A DNA stretch of 64,000 nt from Anagrus nilaparvatae (GCA_022575985.1 JAKSXM010000231.1:4962501-5026500); one strand, 5' to 3'. Shown: positions 44,093 to 63,629, counted from the stretch's first letter. Numbers and translations: made by a program. Notes: generated by a model from the sequence alone, not told the origin.

Positions 44093-47000
44093 ATTCTGTA
44101 AGCTTTTCGTCCGATATGCGTTATACTGATAAATACGATACGCATTTACCGCGCCGATAATCTAAAAAAAGTATTAACTTTTCAGAAAACATGTAATTTT
44201 TTCGCAGTGCTGACAACTTACACTAACTAAATAATTCTTTTTTTGACTTTAAAGTTGGACGTGGGAGTATTTAAACTGACATACATATTTGAAATTGACA
44301 ATAATTGATATTTTTAATTAATATTTTAATTTTTAATTATTTTATTAATTAATATTTAATAAGTTTAAAAATTTTAAATTAATATTAAAAATAATTAAAT
44401 ATGTGCGTAAAAAAATTTAATAATTATAATATATAGTATTATTTAATGTATTTATTGAGTAAATAAAAACGATTTTTGTTATAATAATTAAATACTTAAA
44501 TGGTTTTAAGTCTAATTATATTTATCCACCCGAAGAGAAACAAAAACAATAGTAAATCGCGGCCCAAGCCTGGTGCCGGGATTTAAAGTTCCGGCCAAGA
44601 TCTGTTACCGCACTGGCGCCGGAATGGAAAAAATTACGGCGGCAGATCCATGCCGAGATTATTTTTATTAAAATTAATTTAATCTTTCAATTTAAAATTT
44701 CGTTGCTTTAACATAAACGCTCTTAAAAACATGAAAAGATATATCCTTATGTAAAATTTTCCACGGAATCCAAAGTTTTGGTCAGATTTTTAATTGGTCA
44801 CGTGACTTGGCGGAAAATTAGAAATTTGTAAAAAATGAACTTTTAAAATCTGCTATTTTTGATCTAGAGCTCTCTAAAAGCAATTTTCCATCGAAATTTT
44901 TTTTTCTTCAAAAAATCAAAAAATATACAGTTCAGATTTTTGTCTAATAGGCATTCGAGAAATCGACTTTTAAAAAAAACAGCCAATTTTAGCGATTTCT
45001 CGCGCATGCAATGCTCAAAAAAAAATTGTTGACTCCAGAATCAGATAGCCAGGGAAATTTCCAATCCGGATGAAAGAGGAAAAAATTTTTTATGTTAATG
45101 AGAGTTTTTAACAGAAAAAATAAGAAAAATTATCCCTCATTTTGCTTACTTTTTTTATAAGAGTCCAAAACACAAAAATGGCTGCCAAAAATCGAGATTT
45201 TGCTCTGGGATGCTAAAAATTGGGCTGGTGACTTATTTTTGGTAGTACTTTCAGAAAAATACAATTTGGGGTAGTTTTGAAGACCCGAACATACATTTCA
45301 AACACATTTCATTTAAATCTACCCATGTAATACCTCATTTTTTCTGGGAAAGTACTAATATCTAGATACCTATATTGTTTTTACTCGATATCTCGAATCT
45401 AATTATTTTTATAATTTTTGGAAATTTTTGTCTCAATACTTTTGCTACCAAAAAATACAAAAAATACCTCAATTTTTTCTCTTTTGGGACGCAATTTTTA
45501 TTACGTAATTTTATAATATTATGTAAATTGACGTAATTTTGGGACTTAATTTTTTTCTATGAAAGTATTAATTTTAAAAACATCGTTTTTACATGACTTC
45601 TCATATTTAATACGTATCCGATATTTAATTTTTTGAAAATTTTTTTCTAAAAATTTTTTACATAATAAAATAAATAAAAAACACCGTTATCTTTTTTCTT
45701 TTTGGACGTAAAACCTCATTTTTTTCTATGAAAGTTCTATTATCTAGGATTTAGAAATATCATTTTTATTTCATATGTCGAATCTGATAATTAATTTTTT
45801 GAAAATTTTTGTCTTCAAAAAATACAAAAACAGCATTGCTTTTTTTTATTTTCGAACATAAGTAGTATACCTAATTTTTCTGTATGATAATAATAATTTT
45901 AGAAATATCGCTTTTATTCGATCCCTCGGATCTGATACATAATTTTTTTTTAAATTTGCATCAAAAAATTTTTTGCATTAAGGTGCCAAAGGTCACACGT
46001 TGAATATAAGTATTTTTCGTGCTATTGGTCTAAGGAACCAGAGATCCAAGCTGGTAGTAGGTAGGGTTATTTGAAAACTAAGAACCCGTAGAATTGCGTG
46101 GTTACAAATATTTCCTAAATTATTCGCTTGAAATAATTTTTTTTACAAAATATTATCAGAATTTGTATGATTTTGTTGGCAATCAATTGTTTTTGTTTTC
46201 TAACAAAAAATAAACATATACTCATAAACGAAAAAATAGTTTTTGCAATATTAGCCTTTTTTAAGTAAAAATTTTAGAAAATTATAATAACGCAATTACA
46301 CCAATTTTTAGCTTACAAATAGGCCTATCCTCTACCGTCTTGATTAATATTTCCTCAGGATCAATGGAGCGAAAAAATTGCCATGATTCTCTATTTTTAA
46401 AACGTGACCTTTGGCCCTTAAAAAATTTTTTACAATCCCATTATTTTTTTTCATTTGGGATGTAATACCTCATTTGAAAGTACTATAGTTTTATAAATAT
46501 CATTTTTACTCGATTTCTTGGATCTAATTCTTTATTTTTTAAAAACTTTAGTGTCAAAATTTTTTGCATTTAAAAATAGAAAACTAGAAATTTGGCGTCA
46601 CTTTTACATCTAAATAATTAAAAAAAAATTTCTCATTATTTTTTCCGTCAAAAGTAAATTATTTTTTATCATATTAATTTTTTTTTTTATAAGTGTACTC
46701 GTGGGTGGAACATCTAATTTTTTTCATGAGATTTTAAAATGGCAATATCAAAGGGAAAGATAATTTTTAGTTTTTCTTATGCTATTATACTTTTTTAGGT
46801 AAAATGACGATTAAGAATATTTTGTTATTACTTACAGAACCGTATTTTTAATGATTTGACAGCTTTTTTTTTATTTTCTAGCAGTATCTAATTTTTTTAT
46901 GGGAGTTTAAAATGACAATATCAAGAAAAAGATAATTTTTAGTTTTTTTGTTATTTTACTTTATTAGATGAAATCGACCATAAAATATTTTGTTATTGCT

Positions 47001-47512
47001 TGAGGAAGTGCCAATAATTTTGAGAACGTTTTTTCTATAATTATAATTAACAAAATTCAATATTTTATAGTATTTTTTTTTCTTAATAGGTTTTACATAT
47101 AATTTTTTTTTAAATAATAATTTTTAAATTTCTTCTAAATTTATTATTTAAAAAAGTTAACTTAAAATATTTATCATTATTTTTTAATTATTATTATTTA
47201 TAAAATAGTTATAATTATTTTTTAATTAAGATTGTCGCTACTTGGTTATTTTTCTAGGAGGTGAAAAAAAATCCCAACTACGATACGGGCTTTATCACGC
47301 CATTTCGAAGACTTAAGCTACTTTGCTGGCGTATCAACTGATTTTAAGGTTATGGTCATGATTATTTTATCGTAAAACATATTCTCGTTCCTAAAAACAT
47401 CAGTCTGCGCATGCGCTTTGCCACTAAATTTATGATAGAAAGCACCCATATCACGCGATATACATCGAAACGCTTACAGAATCAACCCCCAGTTCAATAA
47501 ACATTATTAAAT
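44093..47512. mobile_element. Old 3.4 kb TIR element without transposase
   Basis: The left end GGGGGCTGATTCTGTAAGCT at 44094 pairs with the right end AGAATCAACCCCC (47500-47512), continuing as CGAAACGCTTAC. The inverted match is about 26 bp (GGGGG(C/T)TGATTCTGTAAGC(T/G)TTTCG). No coding frame inside. A GC-rich patch lies at 44560-44660 (CGGCCCAAGCCTGGTGCCGG) and a tandem repeat at 45340-46560. Target duplication not resolved. Confidence 0.55.
45340..46560 (+). repeat. Degenerate tandem repeat, ~120-140 bp period
   Basis: Units share a core of ACCTCATTTTTT, GAAAGTACTA, ATCTAG, ATATC.TTTTTA(C/T)TCGAT, CTCG(A/G)ATCTAAT, TTTTTGAAAATTTTTGTC and CAAAAAATA. Copies start near 45350, 45480, 45620, 45715, 45850 and 46450; the last is separated by unrelated DNA. 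Later units are heavily diverged. Non-coding. Confidence 0.55.
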
Positions 47513-48225
47513 AATTATATTAAACATTAAACTTAAATAATTATATTAAACATTAAATATATTAAACATTAAATAAATTAAAATGTAGCGGTTTTGTAGT
47601 AAAATTACAGCGTTTTGTAACATGATAATCAGGGCTTTTACGAAACGTTTTTTTTATAATTTTTGCCAATTTTGACCCGCTGTGCTGACTTTCCATAAGT
47701 CTAAATCGAAAATCTGACCTCAGATTCTTAAAAAGCAACTCTTTTTACTTAAGGTAAGTTTCTACTTGGTAAAAAATTTTTCCATCAAAATTTTTAAAAT
47801 TTTTTTGCTGTAGTAATTACTACATTAATACTTTTAAAAGTATTGAAGAGTATGTAAAAAAATTTTTATATCAATCCAAATATTTTGTATATGAGTTGAA
47901 TCCTCTTTTATAAGGCGCCCCGCACTTAAATTCACATATTTTTAGAACTTTAATCGCGTTTTTCTCGAAACTACATTTTGATACCTGGTTCTGCGTATTC
48001 CAGAAAATTACCTTGTCCGATTGCCTCCAAATTTTTTTCTTATACTGTCCACATGTGTAGTTTTTGCGTGAATTAAAAGTTTGCAAATATTCAATTTTTT
48101 TCTATATTTTTTTGCAAAAAAACCATTAAAAAAAATTGCTTTTTTGACATTTTTTTTTCAAATTTGCATAACTTTTTTTGTCCAATTTTAAAAATCCTAG
48201 TTCACGCAAAAACTATGCTCAGATT

Positions 48226-48256
<31 letters not shown>

Positions 48257-48475
48257 TTGCTGCTAAAAAAAATTTTTTACATGCTTCTATACTTTATTTA
48301 TTGAACCCTAAAAAATCTTTTCCTTATTATCTCTAACCGTTTTCCCTAAAATCTATTTCCTAATTTCACTTGAATTCCGAGCGCGTGAAGTAGAAACGTT
48401 TTATTAAGAAAATTTTTATTAAGAAAATTTAATATTTATAATTAAACTTAATATAGACATTTTTTTAATTGAATA

Positions 48476-49090
48476 GGGTGAAGATGGTCAAAGTGCGAAA
48501 ATAGCAAAAACACCGCCTTGGGGGGGAGGGGGAGTTTTAGCCAATTTAGGGGTGAAATATTGATTATTTATGAAAAATAAGTCAAAATTTTTGATTAGCG
48601 ACCCAAAAAACCTATATGGATATATCCTGGATGCTCAAAGTGCTAAAATAGCAAAACACCCCCTTGGGGGGGGGGGGAGTTTTAGCCAATTTAGGGGTAA
48701 AATATTGATTATTTATGAAAAATAAGTCAAAATTCTTGATCAGCGACCCGAAAAATCCATATGAACATATCCTGGATGGTCAAAGTGCGAAAATAGCAAA
48801 AACACCCCCTTAGGGGGGTAGTTTTAGCCAATTGAGGGGTGAAGTATTGATTATTTATGAAAAAGGAGTCAAAATTCTTGATCAGCGACCCAAAAAACCC
48901 GTATGGTGCCAATCTGAGTGCTCAAATTGCAAATATGTAAAAAAACCCCTTTTTGGGGGTAGTTTTTGCAAATTTAAGGGTGAAGCCCCAATTTCTCTGA
49001 CAAATGACCCCGATTTTCGTGTTCAGCGACCCAAAAAACCTATAGTAGAGCAAATCTCGTGTTCGCCAGTGAAAATACAACCAAACCCGT
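48476..49090 (+). repeat. Tandem repeat, ~140 bp period, four to five copies
   Basis: GCGACCCAAAAAACC (or one-base variants) recurs at about 48598, 48743, 48885 and 49025. Each unit also has CAAAGTGCGAAAATAGCAAA, a C-run/G-run pair (CACCCCCTTGGGGGG) and AGTTTTAGCCAATTTAGGGG. Period shrinks from ~145 to ~139 bp. The open frames across it follow the repeat and are not supported as genes. The C/G-run pair is itself a small hairpin. Confidence 0.8.
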
Positions 49091-49489
49091 ATTTTGACTG
49101 AAGTAACTCGTATTAAAATATTAAAATAAAAAAAATCGAAGTTTTGAGGGCTGTAACTTGAAAGCGGTACATTTAATTAAAAATTTCATATTCACCTTTT
49201 CTTTTTAAAATGCAAAAATTAATCGATTCTAATTTCTTAAAAACAATTATTTTTTACCCCCAAAAAGGGGCAAACTAACCCAAAAACGGGGTTCGTCCAA
49301 AAGGTTTTGAAAGCATAACTTTTTAGTTAAGGTAGTACTGAAGCGATTTTCACAAAAATTTGGTCACTTTTAATTGGCGGTGGAAATCGGGTAGGGTATG
49401 TAATAATTTCCTCTACTACTAGCATGAAATTTTCTGCTCTTAATAACAACAGAGGCAAAAAACTTAAGAGATTATCCGGAACATAATAT

Positions 49490-56568
<7,079 letters not shown>

Positions 56569-56744
56569 AAATTAAATAAATTCAAAATTTATTATAATAA
56601 TTGAATTTAATCAACTTAGCCGCCAAAAATTTATTATATAGTTTTCTGTAAATTAAGAGTATTAAAATATAGGTACATAAGTGAGGACACAAGCAATCAA
56701 TCAAAGAAAGAGAAGAGAAAAGAGGAGAGAGGGGGAGCCCGTAT

Positions 56745-57020
56745 CGAAATAGTCGATCGACTTTCCGATCGACTTTCCGATCGGATTTCCGATCGGAATT
56801 TGATCGAATTTCCGATCGAACTTTCGATCGGAATTCCGATCGAAACCCCGATCGAAATTTTCGCCGATCGAGTTTCCGATCAAAAAATTTCGATCGAGTT
56901 TCCGATCAAAAATCAAAATTCCGATCGACTTTCCGATCAAAAAATTCCGATCGAAAATCCGATCAAAAATCTAAATTCCGATCGAGTTTCCGATAAAAAA
57001 ATTTTTATCAAAGTCCCGAT
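56745..57020. repeat. CGATCGG-rich terminal repeat, left arm
   Basis: About twenty occurrences of CGATCG or CCGATC(G/A) in ~270 bp with a spacing of roughly 12-24 bp (TTTCCGATCGGAATTTCCGA-like units). Strongly enriched for CpG and for a 6-bp palindrome in an AT-rich region. Confidence 0.85.
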
Positions 57021-58306
57021 TGAGGCATAATTTTTAAATTTTCATATAAAACAATTTTCCGATTCTCCAAAAAATATGAAATGAGGAACTTGCCTGGGGA
57101 TTTTCGAGGTTGAAAAAAACATTTTAATAAATAAAATTTTTCATTTTTTTATCCCAAAATATTTTCAAATTTCCCAATAAGGCGGAACAAAAAAAATAAA
57201 ATGTAGAAATATCTATATTAATAATGGTGGTTTTCAAAATTCAGAAAAACGTTTTCAATTATGAAAATTTTCCGATTTTCCAAGATGACAGATAAAAAAC
57301 GAAAAACTTGAAAAAATTAACTTTTTATATTACCTAGGGATTTTCAAGGTTGAAATATGAAATGCCTGAAATTTCTGTCATCTCCTCGAATGCCTTCCGG
57401 ATGAAAATTGACCGTATGACGGAAAGCATATATAATGGAGGCGTAATTTTTAATTCTTCATTCAAAACAATTTTCCAACATGGCGGACCAAAAAACATGA
57501 AAATAGAAACTTTCTACATTACCTGGGGGTTTTCGGGGTCGAGAAAAAAGTTTTTATGAATGCAAATTTTAATTATTTAGCCCCAACATAGTTTCTAATT
57601 TTCCAAGATGGAGGACCAAAAAACATGAAAATAAATCTTACAACATTACCTGGAGGTTTTCGGGGTCGAGAAAAACGTTTTTATGAATGAAATTTTTATT
57701 TTTTGTGCCAAAATATTTTCCAATTTTCCAAGATGGCGGACCAAAAAACATGAAAATAAATCTTACAACATTACTTGGGGGTTTTCGAAGCCGAGGAAAA
57801 AGTTTTTATTAATGAAAATTTTAATTTTTTAGCCCCAACAGATTTTCCAATTTCCCAATATGACGGGGCAAAAAGCATGAAGAAGAACTTTCTATATTAC
57901 CTACAAATTATCAAAGTTAAGAAATTAGGTAAATCGGATGTATACTATTTGAAAAAGAGTGTAAACCGATTCAAAAAAGGCATTTCAAGTGAAACGCGTT
58001 TAAAGTTTTTTTTTAGTATACTTACTTATATGAATATCTTCAAAAACTTTAATATCTCCTATACGCGTTGGAATTTTATTTCAAAATTGTTTTTACACAT
58101 TCTTAGATAATTTTTAAATAAAATAAAATAATTTTTAAAAAAATCAAAAATTAAAATCGCGCCTTAAAGATCCTTTTTTTTTGCATATTTCTGAAAATTA
58201 AGCAACTGAATTACATAGTTGTTTTTTTTTTTTTTAATTTAATCATAAAGAAAAAAATTACCCTAACAAAAATATCGGTTTTAGCTGGTAAAACCGACAC
58301 GTCAAA

Positions 58307-59391
58307 ACGACACGTCCAGCCTTACAGTAACGTAACCTAAGAAAGTAGGCTATAATAAAAAACGACACGTCAAGCCTTACAGTAGCGTAAACTAAGGAAG
58401 TAGGCTATAATAAAATAACGACACGTCAAGCCTCACAGTAACGTAACCTAAGAAAGTAGGCTATAATAAAAAACGACACGTCAAGCCTTACAGTAGCGTA
58501 ACCTAAGGAAGTATAGTCTATATTAAAAAAACAACACGTCAAGCCTTACACTAGCGTAACCTAAGGAAGTAGGCTATAATAAAAAACGACACGTCAAGCC
58601 TTACAGTAGCGTAACCTAAGAAAGTAGGCTATAATAAAATAACGACACGACAAGCCTTACACTAAAATAACCTAAGAAAGTAGGCTATGATAAAATAACC
58701 ACACGTCAAGCCTTACAGTAGCGTAACCTAAGAAAGTAGGCTATAATAAAAAACGACACGTCAAGCCTTACAGTAGCGTAACCTAAGGAAGTAGGCTATA
58801 ATAAAATAACGACACGACAAGCCTTACACTAAAATAACCTAAGAAAGTAGGCTATGATAAAATAACCACACGTCAAGCCTTACAGTAGCGTAACCTAAGA
58901 AAGTAGGCTATAATAAAAAACGACACGTCAAGCCTTACAGTAGCGTAACCTAAGGAAGTAGGCCATAATAAAAAACGTCACGTCAAGCCTTACACTAGCG
59001 TAACCTAAGGAAGTAGGCTATAATAAAAAACGACACGTCAAGCCTTACAGTAGCGTAACCTAAGGAAGTAGGCTATAATAAAATAACGACACGACAAGCC
59101 TTACACTAAAATAACCTAAGAAAGTAGGCTATGATAAAATAACCACGCGTCAAGCCTTACAGTAGCGTAACCTAAGGAAATAGTCTATATTAAAAAAACA
59201 ACACGTCAAGCCTTACACTAGCGTAACCTAAGGAAGTAGGCCATAATAAAAAACGACACGTCATGCCTTACACTAACGTAACCTAAGGAAGTAGGCATTT
59301 ATAAAAAAATAACACGTCAAGCCTTACACTAGAGTAACCTAAGGAAGTAGGCTATAAGAAAATAACGACACAGCCTTAAAATAACATAACC
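58307..59391 (+). repeat. Satellite array, ~56 bp unit, about 19 copies
   Basis: Units read ACGACACGTCAAGCCTTACA, GTAGCGTAACCTAAGGAAGT, AGGCTATAATAAAA. Spacing between successive CGACACGTC words is 55-58 bp. A higher-order pattern (a unit with CACTAAAATAACC and AACCACACGTC variants) recurs about every five units around 58640-59130, which points to block duplication. Confidence 0.92.
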
Positions 59392-60858
59392 TGTGTAAGG
59401 CTTGACATGTCGTTTTTTATTATAGCCTGCTTCCTAAGGTTACGCTAGTGTAAGGCTTGACGTGTCGTTTTTTTATTATAGCCTATTTTCTTAGGTTACG
59501 CTAGTGTAAGGCTTGAGGTGTCGTTATTTTATTATAGCCTATTTCCTTGGGTTAACCTACTGTAAGGCTTGACGTATCCTAATTTTATTATAGTCTACTT
59601 CCTTAGGTTACGCTAGTGTAAGGCTTGACATGTCGTTATTTTATAATAGCCTTTTTCCTTAGGTTAAGCTACTGTAAGGCTTGTCGTGTCCTAATTTTAT
59701 TATAGTCTACTTCCTTAGGTTACGCTAGTGTAAGGTTTGACGTGTCTTTTTTTTATTTTAGCCTATTTTCTTAGGTTACGCTAGTGTAAGGCTTGACGTG
59801 TCTGTTTTTTTATTATAGCCTATTTCCTTAGGTTACGTGAGTGTAAGGCTTGACGTGTCGTTTTTTATTATAGCCTACTTCCTTAGGTTACGCTAGTGTA
59901 AGGCTTGACGTGTTATTTTTTTATAAATGCCTACTTCCATAGGTTACGCTAGTGTAAGGCTTGATATGTCGTTTTTTTAATATAGCCTACTTCCTTAGGT
60001 TACGATAGTGTAAGGCTTGAGGTGTCGTTATTTTATTATAGCCTATTTCCTTTGTTTAAGCTACTGTAAGGCTTGACGTGTCCTAATTTTATTATAGTCT
60101 ACTTCCTTAGGTTACGCTAGTGTAAGGCTTGACATGTCGTTATTTTATAATAGCATTTTTCCTTAGGTTAAGCTACTGTAAGGCTTGACGTGTCCTAATT
60201 TTATTATAGTCTACTTCCTTAGGTTACGCTAGTGTAAGGTTTGACGTGTCGTTTTTTTTATTATAGCCTATTTTCTTAGGTTACGCTAGTGTAAGGCTTG
60301 ACGTGTTATTTTTTTATTATAGCCTATTTTCTTAGGTTACGCTAGTGAAAGGCTTGACGTGTCGTTTTTTTATTATAGCCTATTTTCTTAGGTTAGGCTA
60401 GTTTATGGCTTGACGTGTTATTTTCTTATAAATCACTACTTCCTTAGGTTACGCTAGTGTAAGGCTTGATATGTCGTTTTTTTAATATAGCCTACTTCCT
60501 TAGGTTACGCTTGTGTACGGCTTGATATGTCGTTTTTTTAATATAGCCTACTTCCTTAGGTTACACTAGTGTAAGGCTTGAGGTGTCGTTATTTTATTAT
60601 AGCCTATTTCCTTGGGTTAAGCTACTGTAAGGCTTGACGTGTCCTAATTTTATTATAGTCTACTTCCTTAGGTTACGCTAGTGTAAGGCTTGACGTGTCG
60701 TTATTTTATTATAGCCTGTTTCCTTAGGTTACGCTACTGTAAGGCTTGACGTGTCGTTTCTATTATAGCCTACTTCCTTAGGTTACCCTACTGTAAGGCT
60801 TGACGTGTCGTTGTTATTATAGCCCACTTCCTTAGGTTACGCTATTGTAAAGCTTGTC
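59392..60858 (-). repeat. Same satellite in opposite orientation, about 25 copies
   Basis: Units read GTGTAAGGCTTGACGTGTCG, TTTTTTTATTATAGCCTA, CTTCCTTAGGTTACGCTA, the reverse complement of the preceding array. The switch point is at about 59391 (AACATAACCTGTGTAAGGC). This half is more diverged than the first and carries its own variants (GTCCTAATTTTATTATAGTC). Confidence 0.92.
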
Positions 60859-60899
60859 GTTTTAACATGGAACATGTTTATAGGGAAGGGGTACTTCGG

Positions 60900-61080
60900 A
60901 ATTGGAAAATTAAGGGGGGGGGGGGGGTCAAATATGTCCCATTTAAGGGGGGTGGTCAAATTTGTCCCATTTAAGGGGAGGGGGGGGTCAAATTTGTCCC
61001 ATTTAAGGGGGGGGGGGTCAAATTTGTCCCATTTAAGGGGGGGATCAAATATGTCCCATTTAAGGGGGGGGGGGTCAAAT
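60900..61080 (+). repeat. G-run tandem repeat (GTCAAATTTGTCCCATTTAA)
   Basis: Six units of GTCAAAT(A/T)TGTCCCATTTAA separated by G runs of 7-12, period about 30-37 bp. The plus strand has six or more G tracts in 180 bp, enough for G-quadruplex stacks. The open frames on both strands (GGGSN.SHLR and DPPPLKWDKF repeats) simply follow the repeat. Confidence 0.85.
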
Positions 61081-61497
61081 AGGACTTGGAATAATTTCAA
61101 TTTTGGGACTTAGAATAATTCGGGTTTAGGGACTTAGAAAATTTTTTTGATTTAGGGACCTAGAATAATACGCATTTAGGAAATCATAATAGTTTGGGTG
61201 TAGAATCTTAACATTTAGTAAAGGTGATAATTACAAATTATAAAAATAGGAATTTGTATTGTTTTTTGTGTTTCTATGCTGTAAGATTACAGATGTAAGT
61301 AAACATGTTCCATGCATTTTGGTTGTGTGTACACAAACCGGTTATAAGTTTTTTCATTGTAGATCACTTACTTAGGTTAGGTTAGTTTAAGGCTTGTTTT
61401 GTGACTTTTTTGTTATACATAACTTCGACATACTTTTAAATAGAGCAACTTTTTTTCTGATTTCTGAGCCATCAGTTCAAATTTTAAAATTTAATTA

Positions 61498-62072
61498 TCA
61501 AGGTTTGGAAAGGGTTAAAATGGCCAATTTCACCCTTCAGAACCTGTTAAATGTAATTATTTACATTGTTTTTGAAATTTTCGACTTAAAAAACCTAATT
61601 ATTTAATTGAATTTAAAAATAATGTCTTTTTTAGATTTATGTATATTTTGGGGTATTTGGGGTGTAAATGGACAAATTCAAACCTTTAAACCCGTTGAAA
61701 ATAATTTAAGACATAATTAACGAGATCATTTCCCACGAAAACCGATTAGACCCTTTGAATATTAAAATCTAAGTGATTTTGGAAAAATTTTTGTCCAAGG
61801 ATTGGAAAGGGTTATAAATGGACAATTTCACCCTTCAGAACCTGTTGAATTTAATTTTTTACATTATTTTTGAAATTTGCGACCTAAAAAACCTAATTAT
61901 TTAATTGAATTTAAAAATAATGTCTTTTTTAGGTTTATGTATATTTTGGGGTATTTGGGGTGAAAATGGCCAAATTCACACCTTTGAACCCGTTGAATAT
62001 AATTTAAGACATAATTAATAAGATCAGCGCCCACGAAAACCGATTAGACCCTTTGAAAATTAAAAACTAAGT
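61498..62072 (+). repeat. Direct duplication, ~298 bp period
   Basis: AGG(T/A)TTGGAAAGGGTTA starts both copies (about 61500 and 61798), and both contain TTCACCCTTCAGAACCTGTT, TATATTTTGGGGTATTTGGG and ACGAAAACCGATTAGACCCT. About 90 percent alike by eye. Non-coding. Confidence 0.8.
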
Positions 62073-62849
62073 CTAAGTTCTTCTTCATGCTTTTTGCCCC
62101 GTCATATTGGGAAATTGGAAAATCTGTTGGGGCTAAAAAATTAAAATTTTCATTAATAAAAACTTTTTCCTCGGCTTCGAAAACCCCCAAGTAATGTTGT
62201 AAGATTTATTTTCATGTTTTTTGGTCCGCCATCTTGGAAAATTGGAAAATATTTTGGCACAAAAAATAAAAATTTCATTCATAAAAACGTTTTTCTCGAC
62301 CCCGAAAACCCCCAGGTAATGTAGAAAGTTTCTATTTTCATGTTTTTTGGTCCGCCATGTTGGAAAATTGGAAAATTGTTTTGAATGAAGAATTAAAAAT
62401 TACGCCTCCATTATATATGCTTTCCGTCGTACGGTCAATTTTCATCCGGAAGGCATTCGAGGAGATGACAGAAATTTCAGGCATTTCATATTTCAACCTT
62501 GAAAATCCCTAGGTAATATAAAAAGTTAATTTTTTCAAGTTTTTCGTTTTTTATCTGTCATCTTGGAAAATCGGAAAATTTTCATAATTGAAAACGTTTT
62601 TCTGAATTTTGAAAACCACCTTTATTAATATAGATATTTCTACATTTTATTTTTTTTGTTCCACCTTATTGGGAAATTTGAAAATATTTTGGGATAAAAA
62701 AATGAAAAATTTTATTTATTAAAATGTTTTTTTCAACCTCGAAAATCCCCAGGCAAGTTCCTCATTTCATATTTTTTGGAGAATCGGAAAATTGTTTTAT
62801 ATGAAAATTTAAAAATTATGCCTCAATCGGGACTTTGATAAAAATTTTT

Positions 62850-63250
62850 TTATCGGAAACTCGATCGGAATTGTAATTTTTGATCAGAATTTCGATCGAA
62901 ATTTTTTGATCGGAAAGTCGATCGGAATTTAGATTTTTGATCGGATTTTCGATCGGAATTTTTTGATCGGAAAGTCGATCGGAATTTTGATTTTTGATCG
63001 GAAACTCGATCGAAATTTTTTGATCGGAAAGTCGATCGGAATTTTGATTTTTGATCGGATTTTCGATCGAAATTTTTTGATCGGAAAGTCGATCGGAATT
63101 TTGATTTTTGATCGGAAACTCGATCGGCGAAAATTTCGATCGGGGTTTCGATCGGAATTCCGATCGAAAGTTCGATCGGAAATTCGATCAAATTCCGATC
63201 GGAAATCCGATCGGAAAGTCGATCGGAAAGTCGATCGACTATTTCGATAC
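62850..63250. repeat. CGATCGG-rich terminal repeat, right arm
   Basis: Inverted counterpart of the block at 56745-57020, longer by several TTTTTGATCGGAAA(G/C)TCGAT units. It contains more than twenty-five GATCG words. Confidence 0.85.
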
Positions 63251-63629
63251 GGGGGACGATGACCGATGGCACGCGACGGCACTTGACGACCGGCTTTCAT
63301 ATAATTAAGTCATTATTAATCGATAAAATTATCAATTGTCGTCAGCCATTTTTGGAGTTTTTCTTTAAAATAGAATCAACACGCATTTTTGCAGCACTAA
63401 TTACGGACATCCGTAAAAATCATATTTTCGTCGTTTATGATAAAGTTAACCGTGATTTTCATTAAAAGTTTATCGTAAAGAAAATACGGATCATTAAAAT
63501 TATAATATACAAGAACCGGTGTGCACGTGAATAAGGTTAATCAAATTAATCGTAACCACGAGGCGATCATCGATTTCTAGTTGATATTTGAAGATCAGAT
63601 TTTCAATATACGGCTTTTACTGTAACACA

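Larger units (their letters stand above)
56738..63256. mobile_element. 6.5 kb giant foldback structure
   Basis: The left arm, 56738-57887, and the right arm, 62082-63256, are reverse complements over ~1.15 kb (ends CCGTATCGAAATAGTCGATC and its complement). From the outside in, each arm has a CGATCGG-rich block (about 270-430 bp) and four or so units containing GGTAATGTAGAAAGTTT, TCATGTTTTTTGGTCCGCCA, ATTGGAAAAT. The centre carries two inverted satellite arrays, a G-run repeat and a 300-bp direct duplication. Arm divergence is low except for extra CGATCGG units on the right. No protein-coding gene is supported; the long frames in the arms are translations of the CGATCGG repeat. It begins 170 bp upstream of the broken 5' end of the GH47 gene. 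Confidence 0.85.

Noticed and set aside
48727..49101. 89-codon frame with QRPKKP repeats
   Set aside because: Follows the ~140 bp tandem repeat; related units in other frames are closed.
58307..60858. Telomere-like TTAGG words in the satellite (CCTTAGGTTACG, also near 61371)
   Set aside because: Only one TTAGG per ~56 bp unit; no tandem TTAGG run, so not telomeric DNA.
58307..60858. CRISPR-like direct repeats
   Set aside because: Units are contiguous diverged satellite copies without unique spacers of constant length, in a eukaryotic genome.
60837..61113. Proline-rich DPPPLKWDKF repeat protein or glycine-rich counterpart
   Set aside because: Both frames are direct translations of a G-run tandem repeat with no start, exon or splice context.
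62850..63308. Arg/Ser/Asp-rich (FRSKI.../SDRKSDQK) long open frames
   Set aside because: Several overlapping frames on both strands stay open because the CGATCGG repeat lacks stops; not evidence for a gene.
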